This document shows positions 8,024-17,878 of a DNA stretch of 64,000 nt, piece after piece. How positions within the stretch are numbered: position 1 is the stretch's first letter; each line of letters begins with the position of its first letter. This DNA comes from Paenibacillus sp. FSL H7-0357. GTDB taxonomy: Bacteria > Bacillota > Bacilli > Paenibacillales > Paenibacillaceae. The stretch spans positions 7,359,501 to 7,423,500 of the forward strand of contig NZ_CP009241.1 of assembly GCF_000758525.1 (NCBI RefSeq), given 5' to 3'. Made by a program: the position numbers and the translations under genes. The notes under the pieces were generated by a model that was given only the letters and a program-made list of their open reading frames with translations, did no database searches and was not told the DNA's origin.

Positions 8024-8878
8024 TTAAACGTCATATTCGAGCTGCTTCTTGGCCTGAACAATGAAATCAAACGGATTCTCGATGGTTTCGGCCTCATATT
8101 CCACAGCACCAATCTTCAATCCCAGATTTACCTTGTATTTGGTGGAGAACTCCGTATCGTTTAATTCCTGAAGCTTAAATTTGATCCGTTCAATGACAAT
8201 CTTAGCGCCTTCCCGGTCGGTAAACAACAGCAGCCCCCAGGTAGCATCGTCCTTATCCAGTAAATACAGCGCATCATTGGTACGGATGCTGGACTGGCTG
8301 AGCTGGGATACATCATAGATGGCCTCGGACAATTGGTCATCCGGAATCAGCCGGCGGATCTCGCTCCAATATTTCACCTTGATCACAAGCAGCGTAAGCG
8401 GGATCTTGTAACGGGTGGAGATGCCTGTAAAGAGGCTGGCATCCTTCTGGAAAGACACGCTGTTCCGCAAATCGGTATTCTCGTCAACCGTGGCCAAATT
8501 GGCGGATTTCTTCATCAGCCGCTCGTTCTCTGCCTGCAGCTCGCGGCTGCTTGTAGTGAACACCCATAACACTACGGTAAGCAGCGGTGTCATGATCAGC
8601 CAGAAATAGGTGTCTACACCGATCGTTTCCCCCTGCGATACCGTCTGGTAGACGATAAAGAAACCATAGCCGAAGATAAAGGCGAGATTCAGCGTGAGCC
8701 CGGCGGTTACCGTGGTGAAATAGGTGACCAGCGCCAGCAGAAACGCAAGATTCAGAATGATGATATTCTGGATATAGTGATCCGGCGAACCGGAGATAAA
8801 TACAATACATATGAATATCAGTACCAGAAAGGCCAGAAAGCCCAGGTCGGATACCAGTCCGCTGCGGTTACGTCTCAC
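8024..8878 (-). CDS. ydaK: YdaK-like c-di-GMP receptor with degenerate GGDEF domain
   Basis: From the GTG at 8878, which overlaps the ydaN stop, the protein has 284 residues, about the size of B. subtilis YdaK. Four or five membrane helices (about 10-108) precede a coil and a GGDEF-fold domain (about 125-284). The active-site position reads DKDDA (208-212), so no cyclase activity is expected. The RxxD inhibitory site is kept as RTND at 199-202 with the standard five-residue spacing. YdaK and Listeria PssE are known c-di-GMP receptors of this kind that switch on polysaccharide synthesis. Two upstream GTG codons (8890, 8887) are alternative starts. Confidence 0.85.
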   Translation of the reverse strand: MRRNRSGLVSDLGFLAFLVLIFICIVFISGSPDHYIQNIIILNLAFLLALVTYFTTVTAGLTLNLAFIFGYGFFIVYQTVSQGETIGVDTYFWLIMTPLLTVVLWVFTTSSRELQAENERLMKKSANLATVDENTDLRNSVSFQKDASLFTGISTRYKIPLTLLVIKVKYWSEIRRLIPDDQLSEAIYDVSQLSQSSIRTNDALYLLDKDDATWGLLLFTDREGAKIVIERIKFKLQELNDTEFSTKYKVNLGLKIGAVEYEAETIENPFDFIVQAKKQLEYDV

Positions 8879-10964
8879 GCTGATCACCACGTTTCTTGAA
8901 ATGTTTGCGAAGCAGCAGAAGCAGCGCCACAAGCACCAATGTGACCACAAGCACGACTGCCACCACAAAGCCCAGCACATCGCTGCGGGCTGTAATTTGC
9001 TTTAACACCGAATCCTTGGCCGCACCGGTAATCGTCTTGAAGCGGTAAGCGCCGACGTTGCCGTCCTTATCAAGGAGGACCCCGTCGCCATACACCTTCC
9101 ACTTATCCTTCTCGGTAGAAATCAGCTTGGAGGCCAGGTAATAATCCTCTGAGTTAACCCCGGTTACTGCCAGCAGCCCGCGCCCATTCTCATATGGGGA
9201 GTCGACAAGCTGCAAGGTTCCGATTTCTGCACCATACTTCTCTTCAATACTCATCTTCTCATTCGAGAGGAGCGTTGAACCGTCCGTGTTGTAGCGGAAA
9301 TAGAGCTTGTCGTTATTGTCCCGGATAACCTTATTATTCTTGTAGGATCCTATGGCAATGATATTGTTATTCTTCAGATTATCGGCACTTACATCATCCC
9401 TATAGTAGTGGATATCTCCTGTATTGCCGCCGGCATACCGCCCAAGCAGATTGAAGACATTGCCCAGACTTTGATAGGAGTAATCATCCATCTCAGCAGG
9501 CAGCACAACGGCAACATGGTTATAAATTTCATCGCGCAGGAATGGATATGGATAGTTATTGAACAGCAGTTCCGTGCGGTCCTTTGTATTTAAATGCATC
9601 GCTGATTCCTTGCCGATATAGGCCCAAGGCATTTGCTCCGTATTCGGCGTACAGACGGCACTTGCCATTTCCAGATCAAAAGCGACCGTGACAGAGAAGT
9701 TTCCGGAAATATTCAGGCTTTGCGGCACCGATACATTCAGCGTATCGCCGTTAGCCAGCTCCTTCGTCAGCTTCTTGCTGCCAATTGGCGTATTATTAAT
9801 GCTCACTGTAACCAGGGACCGCTCAAAATCAAGATTCTGGGCATAGCGGAAATCCAGACTGATTTTACCGGAATCGGCAATGGAACGGTTAGAGGGCAAG
9901 GAAACAAAATAAGTCCGTTCCTGATGATTAGGTCCGGTCAGCTTGTCCCCCGCTTCGGCAAAGGTTACATTCGAACTGATGGAATAGGCCGGATCGGCAA
10001 CTTCGGTGGCAGCATCAACTGCCTTCACATCACTGCTGATCTGGCTGAGCAGCTCCTGGCTTGCGAGCAGCCGTCCGGCTTTGATCAGCAGGCTTTCGTC
10101 CTTCGAGGTTACCACCAGCGTTGGCCGGGTATCCTTCTGGACCAGCTGAATCAGGGCATGGGTGCTGAGATCCTCAGTGGAGCTTAAGAGCTTCTTCAGT
10201 CCGGCGGGAACATGGTCGTACATCGCCACCACGACCACGAAGCCCTTATCCTTGATTGTATCCTCCCGGTAGGGCAGCAGCGGAATCGTCCGGTCTTCCA
10301 GCATGTTCCCCTTTACCAATCCCGACAAAGCATAGGTGGCAGACTCCAACTCGGAGCCGCTGGCATTCTCCGGTATGGCAATAAGACTCTTATTGCTGTT
10401 TAACGTATCAATCCCGGAGAACCTTTCCGTGAAGTCACTAATGCCTCCGGTTAGTGCTTTCGGGGTGTACACCACTGCAATACTGGAGGTGTTGAACAGA
10501 TGCAGCCAGCTGCCCTGCTTGTTGTCAACATAGCATATTTGGTCATCTGCTGTCGTAGTCCGCAGATTCCCTTGAATGCTCAGTACGTTGCTGCCCTCTC
10601 TCAGGAACCCTTTAGGTGCACTAAGGCTTAGTCTCTGCTCCCCGTTATTCTGCAGTGACGGCCTGAACGAGTAGAATGGACTGCCGTTAAGCGACAGGGT
10701 GACACTTGAAATCTGCTCCTCTGTAATTTGCGAAACTTGAAAATGCAGATTGATCTTAAGCTCATCTACATTCCAATAATCCATTATTGTGAAGTTCTGC
10801 TGCATGGAGCTGGATCCCGAAAGGGCAGTATCCGTTGCGGTAAAGGATGTCTCATAAGTCAGCCTGCCATCTCCGGGAAGTGCCGGCGCGGCAGAAGCCG
10901 CAGGGAGCTGAATCAGGAGCAGGGAGAAGCAGAGCACCCATAACAACATCTGTTTTTTTATCAT
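8868..10964 (-). CDS. ydaN: BcsB-like polysaccharide synthase accessory protein (YdaN-like)
   Basis: The 698 residues start with a signal peptide (LPAASAAPA, cleavage near 26) and end in one membrane helix (about 665-688) with a basic tail. The body is built of paired beta-sandwich and flavodoxin-like modules (LHFQVSQITEEQISSVTLSLNG; ISLDFRYAQNL), as in BcsB of cellulose synthase. In that family the protein sits outside the membrane and guides the growing chain from the glycosyltransferase. Genes run ydaM, 43 nt, ydaN, then overlap with ydaK, showing one transcript. Confidence 0.9.
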   Translation of the reverse strand: MIKKQMLLWVLCFSLLLIQLPAASAAPALPGDGRLTYETSFTATDTALSGSSSMQQNFTIMDYWNVDELKINLHFQVSQITEEQISSVTLSLNGSPFYSFRPSLQNNGEQRLSLSAPKGFLREGSNVLSIQGNLRTTTADDQICYVDNKQGSWLHLFNTSSIAVVYTPKALTGGISDFTERFSGIDTLNSNKSLIAIPENASGSELESATYALSGLVKGNMLEDRTIPLLPYREDTIKDKGFVVVVAMYDHVPAGLKKLLSSTEDLSTHALIQLVQKDTRPTLVVTSKDESLLIKAGRLLASQELLSQISSDVKAVDAATEVADPAYSISSNVTFAEAGDKLTGPNHQERTYFVSLPSNRSIADSGKISLDFRYAQNLDFERSLVTVSINNTPIGSKKLTKELANGDTLNVSVPQSLNISGNFSVTVAFDLEMASAVCTPNTEQMPWAYIGKESAMHLNTKDRTELLFNNYPYPFLRDEIYNHVAVVLPAEMDDYSYQSLGNVFNLLGRYAGGNTGDIHYYRDDVSADNLKNNNIIAIGSYKNNKVIRDNNDKLYFRYNTDGSTLLSNEKMSIEEKYGAEIGTLQLVDSPYENGRGLLAVTGVNSEDYYLASKLISTEKDKWKVYGDGVLLDKDGNVGAYRFKTITGAAKDSVLKQITARSDVLGFVVAVVLVVTLVLVALLLLLRKHFKKRGDQRET

Positions 10965-11007
10965 ATTCCGTATCTCCTGTGCATCTTATTTCTCTTGCTC
11001 CGGCGCT

Positions 11008-12258
11008 TTAATAGCGTTCGGTTTTGTACCATTTGGCTTCCCGTTTGAAAATGACGTCCTTAAGATAGTTGTATAAACCGTAAGCGGCGACAACCATCCA
11101 GAGCTGGCAGTACGAAACATACATCAGCAGAATGATCCATAGATTAGACAGGCTCATCTCGCCCTTCTCCGTCGTCAGCGTGATGAAGATTCCGACCACG
11201 AACAGGATGATGGCAAGCAGCCACAAGAAACTGCTGAGTCCGGCAATCGTAGTGTGAACATAACCCATCGCATGGAGAACCAGCAAGATATCCGATGTCA
11301 CAAGCGAGATCAGGAGCAGGAAGTAGATCGACAAGTAATACAGGATATCGAAGCGTATTTTGGCAGCCGACTTATTGAAGAGCAGCGGAATGTTCTTGAC
11401 GATTACATAGATGTTGCCTTTCGCCCAGCGTGTCCGCTGCTTGAACCAGACCTTCACCGTCTGCGGCTCCTGCTCCCAGGTCACCGATTTCGGCTGAAAC
11501 TTGATCCGGTAGCCCATCATGTAAATCCGGAAGCTGATCTCGGTATCCTCAGCGATTGCTTTGACATCCCAGCCGCCGATGCTCTCCACAATAGACCTGC
11601 GCATAATAAAGTTGGTGCCGGGAATAGTGCAAAGCTTGAACAGCTTCCACCGTCCCGCCTGGGCCATCCACTGAAAAGACAACGTCTCAATATTAATAAA
11701 CCGGGTGAGCAGGCTCGCATCACGGTTGCGGGTTCTGAATTTTCCGATTACCGCACCAAGTGTGGAGTCGTTAATAATCTCCGCCACCAGATAACGCAGC
11801 GCCGTCCTTTCCGGTGTATTGTCAGCATCATAAATGGCGATCAATTCGCCCTTGCTGCGGGCAAAACCTATATTTAGCGCATTGGATTTGCCTTTACCTC
11901 CCGTGACCGCATCCGTATTAATGATCATCAGATTGCGCTGCGGATGTCTTTTCTGAATGTTCCCCAGCAGCAATGCACTATTATCCGAGGAGTTATCATT
12001 AATGACGATAATCTCGTAACGGTCATGCGGGTAATCGAGGGCCAGGAGCGACTCTACGGTCTTGCTGATGACCACTCCCTCATTGTGTGCAGGAACCATG
12101 ATGCTGACAAAGGGATACTCGCCCTTAATCTCGGGGACATCTTCGTTTTCCGTTGTGATGTAATATAAATATCCCGCGATGATTAAAGCCACATTCACAA
12201 GCAGCAGCGACCAGATGCAGATCACCGCGATCACCATCAGCACATCCGATATCGTCAT
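11008..12258 (-). CDS. ydaM: Processive family 2 glycosyltransferase (YdaM-like)
   Basis: The 416-residue membrane protein has one N-terminal helix (about 5-33), a GT-A catalytic domain and three to four C-terminal helices. The processive GT2 signature is complete: VINDNSSDNS, YDADNTPE (DxD), AEDTEIS (third Asp, general base) and QRTRW (QxxRW). It should polymerise a UDP-sugar into exopolysaccharide and pass it across the membrane. Unlike BcsA it carries no PilZ domain, so c-di-GMP control must come from another subunit, plausibly the YdaK-like protein. ATG follows AGGAG. Confidence 0.92.
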   Translation of the reverse strand: MTISDVLMVIAVICIWSLLLVNVALIIAGYLYYITTENEDVPEIKGEYPFVSIMVPAHNEGVVISKTVESLLALDYPHDRYEIIVINDNSSDNSALLLGNIQKRHPQRNLMIINTDAVTGGKGKSNALNIGFARSKGELIAIYDADNTPERTALRYLVAEIINDSTLGAVIGKFRTRNRDASLLTRFINIETLSFQWMAQAGRWKLFKLCTIPGTNFIMRRSIVESIGGWDVKAIAEDTEISFRIYMMGYRIKFQPKSVTWEQEPQTVKVWFKQRTRWAKGNIYVIVKNIPLLFNKSAAKIRFDILYYLSIYFLLLISLVTSDILLVLHAMGYVHTTIAGLSSFLWLLAIILFVVGIFITLTTEKGEMSLSNLWIILLMYVSYCQLWMVVAAYGLYNYLKDVIFKREAKWYKTERY

Positions 12259-12287
12259 ATTGTTCTCCTACTATTGATAAATTTTCT

Positions 12288-13829
12288 TTATTTCAAATAT
12301 TTTCTCCGGTACATCCTGTAACCGATTATCAACAGGCTGCCGAACACGAGCAGAGAGATGATGATGACCACAATAAAAAACTGATTTTGCGCACTGAACA
12401 GCCGGGTGAAGCTTTTGACCTGCTCCTTCTGATACTGGTAATCGCTGTCCACCACTTCCGGGGCATACCCGACATTAAGTGCCTTGCCGCCCATTCTGAT
12501 GACCCCGTCTACGGAGGCAATAGTGTTCGTATCGGTAACTACCTTATGGGCTCCCTGCTTATAATCGGCAAAAGAGATCCAGCTCTGCTCCACCGTATGC
12601 AGCATGGATTCCAGTCCTTCGTTGTCCTCCGGAAGATCGACAACAACTGCGGTATCCAGCGGTAACTGGGGCATAGCCTTTCCGGTATGCCGCAAACTCA
12701 GGAGGAACTCCGGCGTCACACTGTACAGGCTGGAGGCAAAAACCGCCGAGGTGTCGGTCTGCTCCATATACCGGGCTTCTTCATCCGGATACAGCACAGC
12801 TGAGTCGAAAAAGCCCATTCCTGCCCCCGCATACTCTTTGTCGTAGGTCCAGTATCCTTCCGCTCCAATGCCCAGCGGTGCTATACCGCCCGCCACCAGC
12901 ACATTGATGAACCCGTTCATCTTGCCCTTCAGTGAGCGGTCGCTCAAGCTGATAGGCGGTCTTACCGCAGGCGCATTCACCACAATACTGCCGTTGCGGG
13001 ATTGCACAATTCTCAGCGCCTCCAAATAACGCTCCATCGCCGGGAAGTCGGTGTTGCCGAACACCGGCCGGACACTGGCAATGAACGGAATTCCGTTCTG
13101 ATAGAGCCGGTCTGCTGTCTTCTCCAGCAGCTCAAAATCCGAGAACGGGTAAATCTCCTTCAGTACCAGATAGGTTTGAGGTGCTGCAGAAGATGGAAGC
13201 CAATCCTTCAGTACATAAGCCATTGCGACAGTACTGAAATTGCCTTTCTCCAAATAGGGTACATAAGTATATTGTCCCCGGCTCACGGCATAAGGCGCCT
13301 GCAGACTGCCGCCCTGAAATGAAAAACTGCCGTAGGCGTGTGTTGCCTTGCTCGCCGCAATATAGGGCATGTCAGGCACATTCAGGCTGACTCCGGAGAA
13401 CTCTCCAATAGAAAGGCTGGCATATTGCCCGTGAAATACAGCCGTGGATAGCTGCAGCGACTGCTTCATCTTCACTGGGATGTTATAACCAACATGCAGA
13501 ACCTTCCCCGGATAATTATCCGCATCTTCTAAGTACGCCTTATTCGTAATGGCAAGATCTTCACTGTTTATGACTGTTATCACGCTGGAGTACGATGCCA
13601 GTGTGCCTTGCTTGTATTCATCCAGACTCAGTAGTGTAACTTTGGTGCTGTAGGCGGCCAGCAGCCGCTGAAGCTCCGTGATATTGCCATCCCGGGGCGT
13701 TCCTTTCGCCAAGCTGTCGTACAGCAGCAGGGTCTGCTGCGGAGCGGGAGCGGAATGTACGGGAACCGGAGCCGGAAACAGCAGTGCGAATATAACCAGC
13801 AGCAAGCCTATGATCCTCTTGCGGTTCAA
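12288..13829 (-). CDS. ydaL: YdaL-like exported protein, DUF2334 type
   Basis: The 513 residues have a signal peptide (to about 27) and a C-terminal membrane helix (about 482-504) with a basic end. The segment VLKEIYPFSDFELLEKTADRL followed by IPFIASVRPVF resembles DUF2334, a fold related to polysaccharide deacetylases, but I do not see a full metal-binding set. B. subtilis YdaL occupies the same operon place. The start is TTG at 13829, overlapping the upstream stop (TTGA), with an AAAGGGTG site. Role in trimming or modifying the polymer is inference. Confidence 0.8.
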   Translation of the reverse strand: MNRKRIIGLLLVIFALLFPAPVPVHSAPAPQQTLLLYDSLAKGTPRDGNITELQRLLAAYSTKVTLLSLDEYKQGTLASYSSVITVINSEDLAITNKAYLEDADNYPGKVLHVGYNIPVKMKQSLQLSTAVFHGQYASLSIGEFSGVSLNVPDMPYIAASKATHAYGSFSFQGGSLQAPYAVSRGQYTYVPYLEKGNFSTVAMAYVLKDWLPSSAAPQTYLVLKEIYPFSDFELLEKTADRLYQNGIPFIASVRPVFGNTDFPAMERYLEALRIVQSRNGSIVVNAPAVRPPISLSDRSLKGKMNGFINVLVAGGIAPLGIGAEGYWTYDKEYAGAGMGFFDSAVLYPDEEARYMEQTDTSAVFASSLYSVTPEFLLSLRHTGKAMPQLPLDTAVVVDLPEDNEGLESMLHTVEQSWISFADYKQGAHKVVTDTNTIASVDGVIRMGGKALNVGYAPEVVDSDYQYQKEQVKSFTRLFSAQNQFFIVVIIISLLVFGSLLIIGYRMYRRKYLK

Positions 13830-15382
13830 GCACTCACACCCTTTTCGGCTACGGGATATTCGCCTGCAGGGGCGGCAGGGCTCGCGGGAGTTGCGGTTGA
13901 GATTTTCTTTTTCAAGAAGAGCCCCCGTCCAATGACACTTGATACGGTAAAGAAGGTCACCAAGTCAAACGACAACGTAAACAGGAATTCATGCTTGGCA
14001 ATGTCGGCATCGCCCGCTCCGATAATAGATACAAAGATACCGGACAGCCCCACCAGCATCGTCGCTATAATCAGCAGCAGTCTCTGCAGGCCTCTGAAAT
14101 TCCCGGCCTTCGCTGCCGTCACAAAGGACGGCGTAAAAATCCCTATAATAACCGCCATCCATAAGAGAATAAAGGCGAAGGTTCGCGGGGCCAGCTTTTC
14201 TTTAAGCATACTGTAAAGGGTGAAGAAATGGCTTTGCGCACGAAATTCCTTACCTACTGATTTCTCGTAGTTGCCCATCGCCGCAGGCTTGATAGTATAG
14301 GCGCTTTTCGCGGCAGTATCCAGTATAGAGCCCATCTGGGCAGGATTGGCCAGATAATATTTCAGGACCGAGACAAAGCCGTACTGGCTGTAGAAGTCCT
14401 TCTCCAGAATGTCCGATTTCACATCAACTGTGCCGTATTGGTCGTAATACGTATTTTCCCTCAGAATCGCGTATTGCTCGTTGATGCCAAAGGACTTCAG
14501 AGCCGTTTCCGGATTGTCGGATTGCATCATCACCCCGCGGGTCATGGCATGATATTGGTTAATATTCACGAACTCCTTGGAGATGTTCAAATAGGTTGCC
14601 ACACCCGTGATCATCATCAGCGCCGCAGCAGCAATAGTAAGCCAGCGGAAGAGACGTTCCTTCCGAATCCAGATAAGCGAAAGCGCGAACAGGGAAATCA
14701 CCATGCCCACCGGAGCATTCTGCTGCTTGGAGGTCGTCAGGATCAGCGTACTGATCAGAAACACCGCCAGCATGGCATAATCATTATATCTTCCGCGGTA
14801 GAGAAGCAGCCATGACGCGAACATGAACAGCATAGTAATCATCACAATGCTCTCGCCAAAGAAGGAATTGAAATACGCCGTATAGCCGGTATCTCCGAAG
14901 ATAACAATCGCAATGACCGCGGTGATCATCCCCCGTCTGCGGGACATGCGGCAGGTAACAGCCTCTATTAACAGATAAACAGCTGCGACATAAAGAATCA
15001 GATAAATGGCCGCCTGAAAGCGGATATCAAAGACCTCTTTGCTGAAGAACAGCTTATTGACGCCGATCGCCAGCTTAATAAAGAGGGATTGGGAGGAGAC
15101 CAGCATGGAGCTGTTCTCATTATAATATTGATAGATTCCGAACTGTTTAACAAAATAGCCAAAATACTGGCTGTCATAATCCGGCAAGTTGAAATAGAGG
15201 CCGTTGCTGTAGATGATGCGGAAAAAGTCGCCGTTATCGGCCATCCCCACATAGGGAGCCGTAAACAAGGCGAAGACTGTAATGAACAGTACGCCAATGG
15301 CCGCTGTCAAAGCAGGGGTTACCGTTAAATTAACAGGGATTAAACCTCTGCGCAAAGGTATTTTCATTGTGTTGTCATCCAT
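13826..15382 (-). CDS. Polytopic membrane protein, WsfD-like hexose transferase
   Basis: The 518 residues contain about ten to twelve membrane helices and a large extracellular loop (about 265-405). The first loop holds MADNGDFFR, characteristic of proteins annotated as WsfD-like glycan hexose transferases (GT-C type). Such enzymes use lipid-linked sugars outside the membrane. It is inserted between the GH8 gene and ydaL, a place with no counterpart in B. subtilis ydaJKLMN. That suggests the polymer gets a side sugar here. The ATG follows AAGGTG, and the stop overlaps ydaL. Confidence 0.7.
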   Translation of the reverse strand: MDDNTMKIPLRRGLIPVNLTVTPALTAAIGVLFITVFALFTAPYVGMADNGDFFRIIYSNGLYFNLPDYDSQYFGYFVKQFGIYQYYNENSSMLVSSQSLFIKLAIGVNKLFFSKEVFDIRFQAAIYLILYVAAVYLLIEAVTCRMSRRRGMITAVIAIVIFGDTGYTAYFNSFFGESIVMITMLFMFASWLLLYRGRYNDYAMLAVFLISTLILTTSKQQNAPVGMVISLFALSLIWIRKERLFRWLTIAAAALMMITGVATYLNISKEFVNINQYHAMTRGVMMQSDNPETALKSFGINEQYAILRENTYYDQYGTVDVKSDILEKDFYSQYGFVSVLKYYLANPAQMGSILDTAAKSAYTIKPAAMGNYEKSVGKEFRAQSHFFTLYSMLKEKLAPRTFAFILLWMAVIIGIFTPSFVTAAKAGNFRGLQRLLLIIATMLVGLSGIFVSIIGAGDADIAKHEFLFTLSFDLVTFFTVSSVIGRGLFLKKKISTATPASPAAPAGEYPVAEKGVSA

Positions 15383-15413
15383 GCGGGTTCACCTTCGTTA
15401 CTATTAGATTAAA

Positions 15414-16562
15414 TTAGTAGGAATAAGCGAGTAAGGCCATAAGATTGTCAAAAGAATAGGCTTGTCCCGTCTCAGGATTTCCGAACCCGCCGTATAGGAC
15501 ACTCCCTGTATCCGTAACTCTAAATTCGTTCATTCTTTCTATACTTCTGCTATAAAGAGAGTCGTCGCCGATCTCCGCGCCAATCATTGCCGTAAGGGCA
15601 TAAATTGCCGTGGAGCGGATATCATTGGCCGGCTGGCCGTCCCTGGTGTATTGCCCGTACAGCGTTCCCGCCTCAACCTGCTCCTTGATATAGCGGATAC
15701 TCTGTGGTTTCTGCCGGTCCACCTCAGCCAAATTCAGAATACTCAGCAGCGATTCCACCGTATTGATCTTTTCCGAGCTATAGTTACCTGTCTTATAATT
15801 AAATCTCGTTTCATAGAACGGGAACTCATCTGACAGATACCCGTCCTCGAGAATTGTGTTCATGTTGTGTAATAAAATTCCGCGAATTTCGTCATTTATC
15901 GACAAATTTTGCAAGACATCCAGATTAATATAACATAAAGTAACAAAGTCATTGGTCACCCGGAAATCATTGTCATAGAAATCGTACATATATCCATCTT
16001 TTACATTATTGCGGTAAAAAATCTTAGAATATTCGGCTGCTTCGTTCGTGTATTCCTTGTTGTCAAAGGTGTCTCCTGCTGCATATAGCGCGCCGATCAA
16101 GCGTAAATCATCAACGGCGGCATTAAGGGGGTAGTGTTTTTGGAGTTTCGGACTATAACGATAGCTGAAACCGCCCTCTGTACTGAACGTTTGCTTCGCC
16201 TTTGCCCATTCTGAGGAGAACAGCTCCTTATTGCCGCTCAGTACGGCGATCCTCATCATGAGTGAAGCAGACTCGCTTAGTACTTCGTGGCCAGTGGCTG
16301 CTTCTGCCGTCTGGTCGGTGTCCTGCAAATTCGTATAGACGCCATAAGGACCCGTAAGCTGTTTTGCAATGAATGTGTACAACTCCTGTTCCTCTTTATC
16401 TATATGGACGGCTGGTTGGCTCTTCAAGGGAGTAGGGGATGAAGGTAAAGAACCCGCGCTAGTCTCCGGGGAAGATATCGGCTGCTCCCCATTGCTCTTG
16501 CAGGAGGCCAATAAACATAGAGACAGCATAATAGCCGCAACTTGAATGCTTTTATTTCCCAA
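15414..16562 (-). CDS. ydaJ: Lipoprotein glycoside hydrolase, GH8/YdaJ-like
   Basis: The 382 residues start with a lipoprotein signal ending LLASC (Cys near 21), then a Ser/Pro-rich linker, then an alpha-helical barrel-like domain (about 55-382). Segments such as LNAAVDDLRLIGALYAAG, YDFYDNDFRVTNDF and YGGFGNPETGQAYSFDN fit the (alpha/alpha)6 fold of GH8-type enzymes, as in YdaJ and Listeria PssZ. It would cut or release the polysaccharide at the cell surface. It is the first gene of the operon, starts with TTG at 16562 after AAGGAAGTG, and a TATAAT-like -10 lies about 50 nt upstream. Confidence 0.82.
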   Translation of the reverse strand: MGNKSIQVAAIMLSLCLLASCKSNGEQPISSPETSAGSLPSSPTPLKSQPAVHIDKEEQELYTFIAKQLTGPYGVYTNLQDTDQTAEAATGHEVLSESASLMMRIAVLSGNKELFSSEWAKAKQTFSTEGGFSYRYSPKLQKHYPLNAAVDDLRLIGALYAAGDTFDNKEYTNEAAEYSKIFYRNNVKDGYMYDFYDNDFRVTNDFVTLCYINLDVLQNLSINDEIRGILLHNMNTILEDGYLSDEFPFYETRFNYKTGNYSSEKINTVESLLSILNLAEVDRQKPQSIRYIKEQVEAGTLYGQYTRDGQPANDIRSTAIYALTAMIGAEIGDDSLYSRSIERMNEFRVTDTGSVLYGGFGNPETGQAYSFDNLMALLAYSY

Positions 16563-16709
16563 TCTATCACTTCCTTTAGAGATAGCATTAAGGTTTCGAT
16601 ACTATTATAACGGTAATATAAGTCACCAAATGTAGATTAATGTTGATCATTATGTGTCAAACCAATAAAAAATATCTAAATATTTACATTTTATGCGCCG
16701 AATAGACAA

Positions 16710-16747
16710 AAGCCGCCCTACAGGGCATTTACCGGCCCGGGCAGCTT
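16710..16747 (-). terminator. Terminator of the K+ channel cassette
   Basis: On the minus strand AAGCTGCCC pairs with GGGCGGCTT (one mismatch), followed by TTTG. It separates the channel cassette from the polysaccharide operon promoter. Confidence 0.6.
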
Positions 16748-16769
16748 CATTTTTATGCATATAATGGCT

Positions 16770-17783
16770 CTATCCTTTAATTCTCCGGTACGTCTCCTCA
16801 TCCGACACAATATATAATCTGGCATCTTGCGGAATGGGCTGATTAAGCTTGCGGTTGATGCTTAGGTCGCTGTGGTCGGACAACAGGGTTGCCCCCCGCG
16901 AGAGCAGATCCTGAAAGGCATCTCCATAGGTTTGCCAAGCGGGATTCCGCGGGATCTCATAAATGTCGTCGCCATGCTGGCGGCTGAGCAGCTGGGTGAT
17001 GACTTCCGAATTCCCCTCCTGCAGGGCGGAACGCACAGCCAATCTGGAGATGGCATCATGCGACAGCACGAACTCATTCACCTGAACATGCCGGAAATTC
17101 TGAATATTCTTCTCCTGCATAATCTCTACAGTAGTATGTACCTGCGGCGCGAGCCGCTCAATGCTCGAAGCGATCAGCAGCGACTTGCCGTCAATCAGCG
17201 AAGCTTCGTCGATCCGGTTGTCACCGAACACAATGGCTGCCCTTGCTTCATGAATGTTAGCCTTCTGCAGAATTTCATCACTGGATGCATCGCCGCTGAT
17301 AAAATGAACCTGTTCCATATGCTCCAGCGGATGACGCCCCGATTCGTCAATAATGACGATCTTGCATTTCGGTGTGTAGCATAGGATCTCTTCGACGGCT
17401 GCCTGCGTTTTGCGGCTCCAATTAATCAATACAATATGATCTGCGGCGTGAAAGCTCAAGGTTCCCGCTCCTCTCCTTCTCTGCACCTCTCCCATGGCCT
17501 CAACAATCTTTCCGATGACCAAGCTGAGCAGGCCTATGCCGAACACGTACAAAAATATGGTGAACAGCTTCCCCATTACCGAAGTCGCAAAAAAGTCGCC
17601 GTATCCAACGGTGGCCATCGTAGTCATGACCCAATAGAAGGCGTTGAACCAGTTATGAAACGTACCCGGCTCCAGAACAAACGCGATGGTTGCGCTCAGA
17701 ACAATAAAAAAAAGGATTATCAGCCCAATCGACTTCTTCTTTAGACGCATCAGCTTTCCGGATATTCTGAGTAAAAAATGCAC
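16770..17783 (-). CDS. Two-helix potassium channel with cytosolic RCK (TrkA-N) domain
   Basis: The 337 residues have two membrane helices around a pore loop with the selectivity filter TVGYGD (58-63). A cytosolic TrkA-N/RCK domain (about 110-235) follows, with IVLINWSRK as its nucleotide-binding loop. It resembles B. subtilis YugO, a K+ channel used in biofilm electrical signalling. The GTG start at 17783 has a poorly spaced site; ATG at 17750 (MRLKKKSIG) is an alternative. It is the last gene of a six-gene cassette, 95 nt after the DUF350 gene. Confidence 0.9.
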   Translation of the reverse strand: MHFLLRISGKLMRLKKKSIGLIILFFIVLSATIAFVLEPGTFHNWFNAFYWVMTTMATVGYGDFFATSVMGKLFTIFLYVFGIGLLSLVIGKIVEAMGEVQRRRGAGTLSFHAADHIVLINWSRKTQAAVEEILCYTPKCKIVIIDESGRHPLEHMEQVHFISGDASSDEILQKANIHEARAAIVFGDNRIDEASLIDGKSLLIASSIERLAPQVHTTVEIMQEKNIQNFRHVQVNEFVLSHDAISRLAVRSALQEGNSEVITQLLSRQHGDDIYEIPRNPAWQTYGDAFQDLLSRGATLLSDHSDLSINRKLNQPIPQDARLYIVSDEETYRRIKG

Positions 17784-17878
17784 CCTTCCGCCCCGCTTCC
17801 GATGTTAAATAGGGCTGCCGCACCGTGACCCGGCACGCGCAGCCTTAGTCTGCCGGCCCCTGGAGGGAGCCTGCTGAA

